The position numbers were made by a program, and so were the translations under genes. DNA of 64,000 nt, from assembly GCA_017625725.1 (NCBI GenBank), contig JAGAKH010000002.1, forward strand, positions 62,001-126,000, in the 5' to 3' direction. Below are positions 63,016 through 64,000 of this stretch, piece after piece. Numbering within the stretch: position 1 is the first letter of the stretch; each line of letters begins with the position of its first letter. The notes beneath the pieces are model-generated. The model searched no databases, was not told where the DNA came from, and was given only the letters and a program-made list of their open reading frames with translations. This DNA is from Bacteroidales bacterium. GTDB lineage: Bacteria > Bacteroidota > Bacteroidia > Bacteroidales > UBA932.

Positions 63016-64000
63016 TAGGCAATCTTTATGATAAAGTAGTTCTTCTTTCCCTTCTGTGCCAGGATATACTTCCCGTTGATGAAGGATTCTTCGCCGATCT
63101 GTGCGTTGATGTCAGCCACCTTCTCCTTGTTGATGCTGACGCCGTTTGCCTGAATCATCTTGCGGCATTCTCCCTTAGATGGGAACACCTGCGATTCTCC
63201 AGCAAGAAGATCGATGATGCCGATAGGGAACTTGTCAGCAGCAACCTCGAATGTAGGTACTCCGTCGAACACTGCGAGGAAGGTCTTTTCGTCAAGGTTC
63301 ATGAGAGCATCCTTTGTCGCGTTTCCGAAGAGCATCTGTGATGCTGCTATTGCATTTTCATATTCTGCAGCTCCGTGAACCATTGTAGTGACTTCCTTGG
63401 CAAGCAGCTTCTGGAGTTCGCGACGCTCAGGAGCTTCGGTATGCTGAGCGATGGCTGCATCGATCTCATCCTTACCGAGCATGGTGAATATCTTTATATA
63501 CTTCTCGGCGTCGGAATCAGATACGTTGAGCCAGAACTGGTAGAACTGGTAAGGGGATGTACGCTCAGGATCCAGCCAGATGTTTCCTTTTTCTGTCTTG
63601 CCGAATTTTCCTCCGTCTGCTTTTGTGATTAGAGGGCATGTGAGTGCAAATGCCTCTTTGCCAAGGATACGGCGGATAAGCTCGGAACCTGTAGTGATGT
63701 TTCCCCACTGGTCAGTGCCACCCATCTGCAATGTGCATCCCTTGTGCTCATAGAGATAGAGGAAGTCGTATCCCTGCAGAAGCTGGTATGTGAACTCTGT
63801 GAATGACATTCCGTCGCGAGCCTCTCCTGAAAGTCTCTTCTTTACAGAGTCCTTCGCCATCATGTAATTCACTGTTATATGTTTTCCGATGTCACGAGTG
63901 AAATCGAGGAATGAGAAGTTCTTCATCCAGTCGTAGTTGTTCACCAGTTCAGCCTTGTTCTCTGCCTCCGAATCGAAATCAAGGAATTTGCTGAGCTGTG
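63015..64000 (-). CDS. tyrS: tyrosyl-tRNA synthetase, 5' end outside the window
   Basis: The last ~328 codons of TyrRS; the frame stays open to the window end, and the residues before the first in-window start ([19 protein letters not shown], at 63945-64000) are TyrRS-like. The class I KMSKS loop appears as [13 protein letters not shown] (about 110-125 residues into the visible part), with GGTDQWGNI before it. The C-terminal S4-like domain is present ([20 protein letters not shown]). The HIGH motif lies upstream, outside the window. It is the first gene of the visible tyrS-rbfA-permease group. Confidence 0.94.
   Translation of the reverse strand, partial: QLSKFLDFDSEAENKAELVNNYDWMKNFSFLDFTRDIGKHITVNYMMAKDSVKKRLSGEARDGMSFTEFTYQLLQGYDFLYLYEHKGCTLQMGGTDQWGNITTGSELIRRILGKEAFALTCPLITKADGGKFGKTEKGNIWLDPERTSPYQFYQFWLNVSDSDAEKYIKIFTMLGKDEIDAAIAQHTEAPERRELQKLLAKEVTTMVHGAAEYENAIAASQMLFGNATKDALMNLDEKTFLAVFDGVPTFEVAADKFPIGIIDLLAGESQVFPSKGECRKMIQANGVSINKEKVADINAQIGEESFINGKYILAQKGKKNYFIIKIA

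Noticed and set aside
1..64000. CRISPR arrays, tRNA, rRNA or prophage genes
   Set aside because: No regularly spaced repeats, tRNA-like folds, rRNA blocks or phage/transposase proteins were recognised on either strand.

Overview
The window is a 64 kb chromosomal segment of a Bacteroidota bacterium, most likely of the order Bacteroidales. The support is: Bacteroidota-type promoters (a TTG/TTTG box 19-20 bp upstream of TAnnTTTG), few purine-rich ribosome-binding sites, many outer-membrane proteins and acidic-tagged lipoproteins, and families largely confined to this phylum (DUF3078, DUF6029, Omp28-related, the BT_3928-type DoxX protein, a kinase fused to a RapZ C-terminal domain). Genus and species cannot be fixed from sequence alone. 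I saw no rRNA, tRNA, CRISPR array, prophage or transposase gene. Genes are dense, in short operons on both strands.

Region by region: 1-4.5 kb holds the 3' end of an S41 protease, then (minus strand) asnS, udk and a TonB-like protein, and an alkaline phosphatase. 4.5-6.9 kb is an ExbB / membrane protein / ExbD / ExbD energy-transducing operon. 7-11.2 kb has asparaginase, tatD, dprA and queA. 11.3-16.7 kb has a Nudix hydrolase divergent from pyrE, an SRPBCC protein, an RsmF-like methyltransferase, a TPR protein and an FtsX-type permease. 16.7-22.2 kb has an MltF-like transglycosylase, a putative porin and pncB. 22.3-26.7 kb is a probable peptidoglycan amino-sugar recycling module: an AmgK-like kinase fused to a RapZ C-terminal domain, a MurU-like nucleotidyltransferase, a YccF protein, a CPBP protease and a second nucleotidyltransferase. 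26.8-28.5 kb has a FtsB/DivIC-like protein and purB.

28.5-40.6 kb is rich in envelope proteins: two acidic-tagged lipoproteins, one an Omp28-type protein with a CxxC site, a DoxX-type membrane protein with tmk, folP, a TlpA-like thioredoxin, a DUF6029 outer-membrane protein and a long coiled-coil lipoprotein. A structured, non-coding stretch of about 260 bp (40.58-40.84 kb) follows. 40.9-45.5 kb is the rimP-nusA-infB operon (minus strand), with a perfect promoter and a terminator-like hairpin in its leader. 45.6-49.2 kb is lpxD-lpxC-lpxA-wbqC; lpxC lacks the FabZ half usual in this phylum, and wbqC has an insertion containing a perfect inverted repeat.

49.2-56.4 kb holds a FadL-like barrel, a Trp/His/Ser-rich repeat lipoprotein, proS, a DUF3078 protein and tilS. 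56.4-58.2 kb is sppA. 58.2-61.4 kb is a likely metal-acquisition operon: a small Cys-rich exported protein, a TonB-dependent receptor and a periplasmic heavy-metal-associated protein with a His tail. 61.4-64 kb is a second FtsX-type permease, rbfA and the 3' part of tyrS.

The most interesting candidates are the kinase-RapZ fusion with its MurU partner, the Cys-rich/TonB/HMA operon, the nusA-operon leader hairpin, the hairpin insertion in wbqC, the unfused LpxC and the structured element beside infB.
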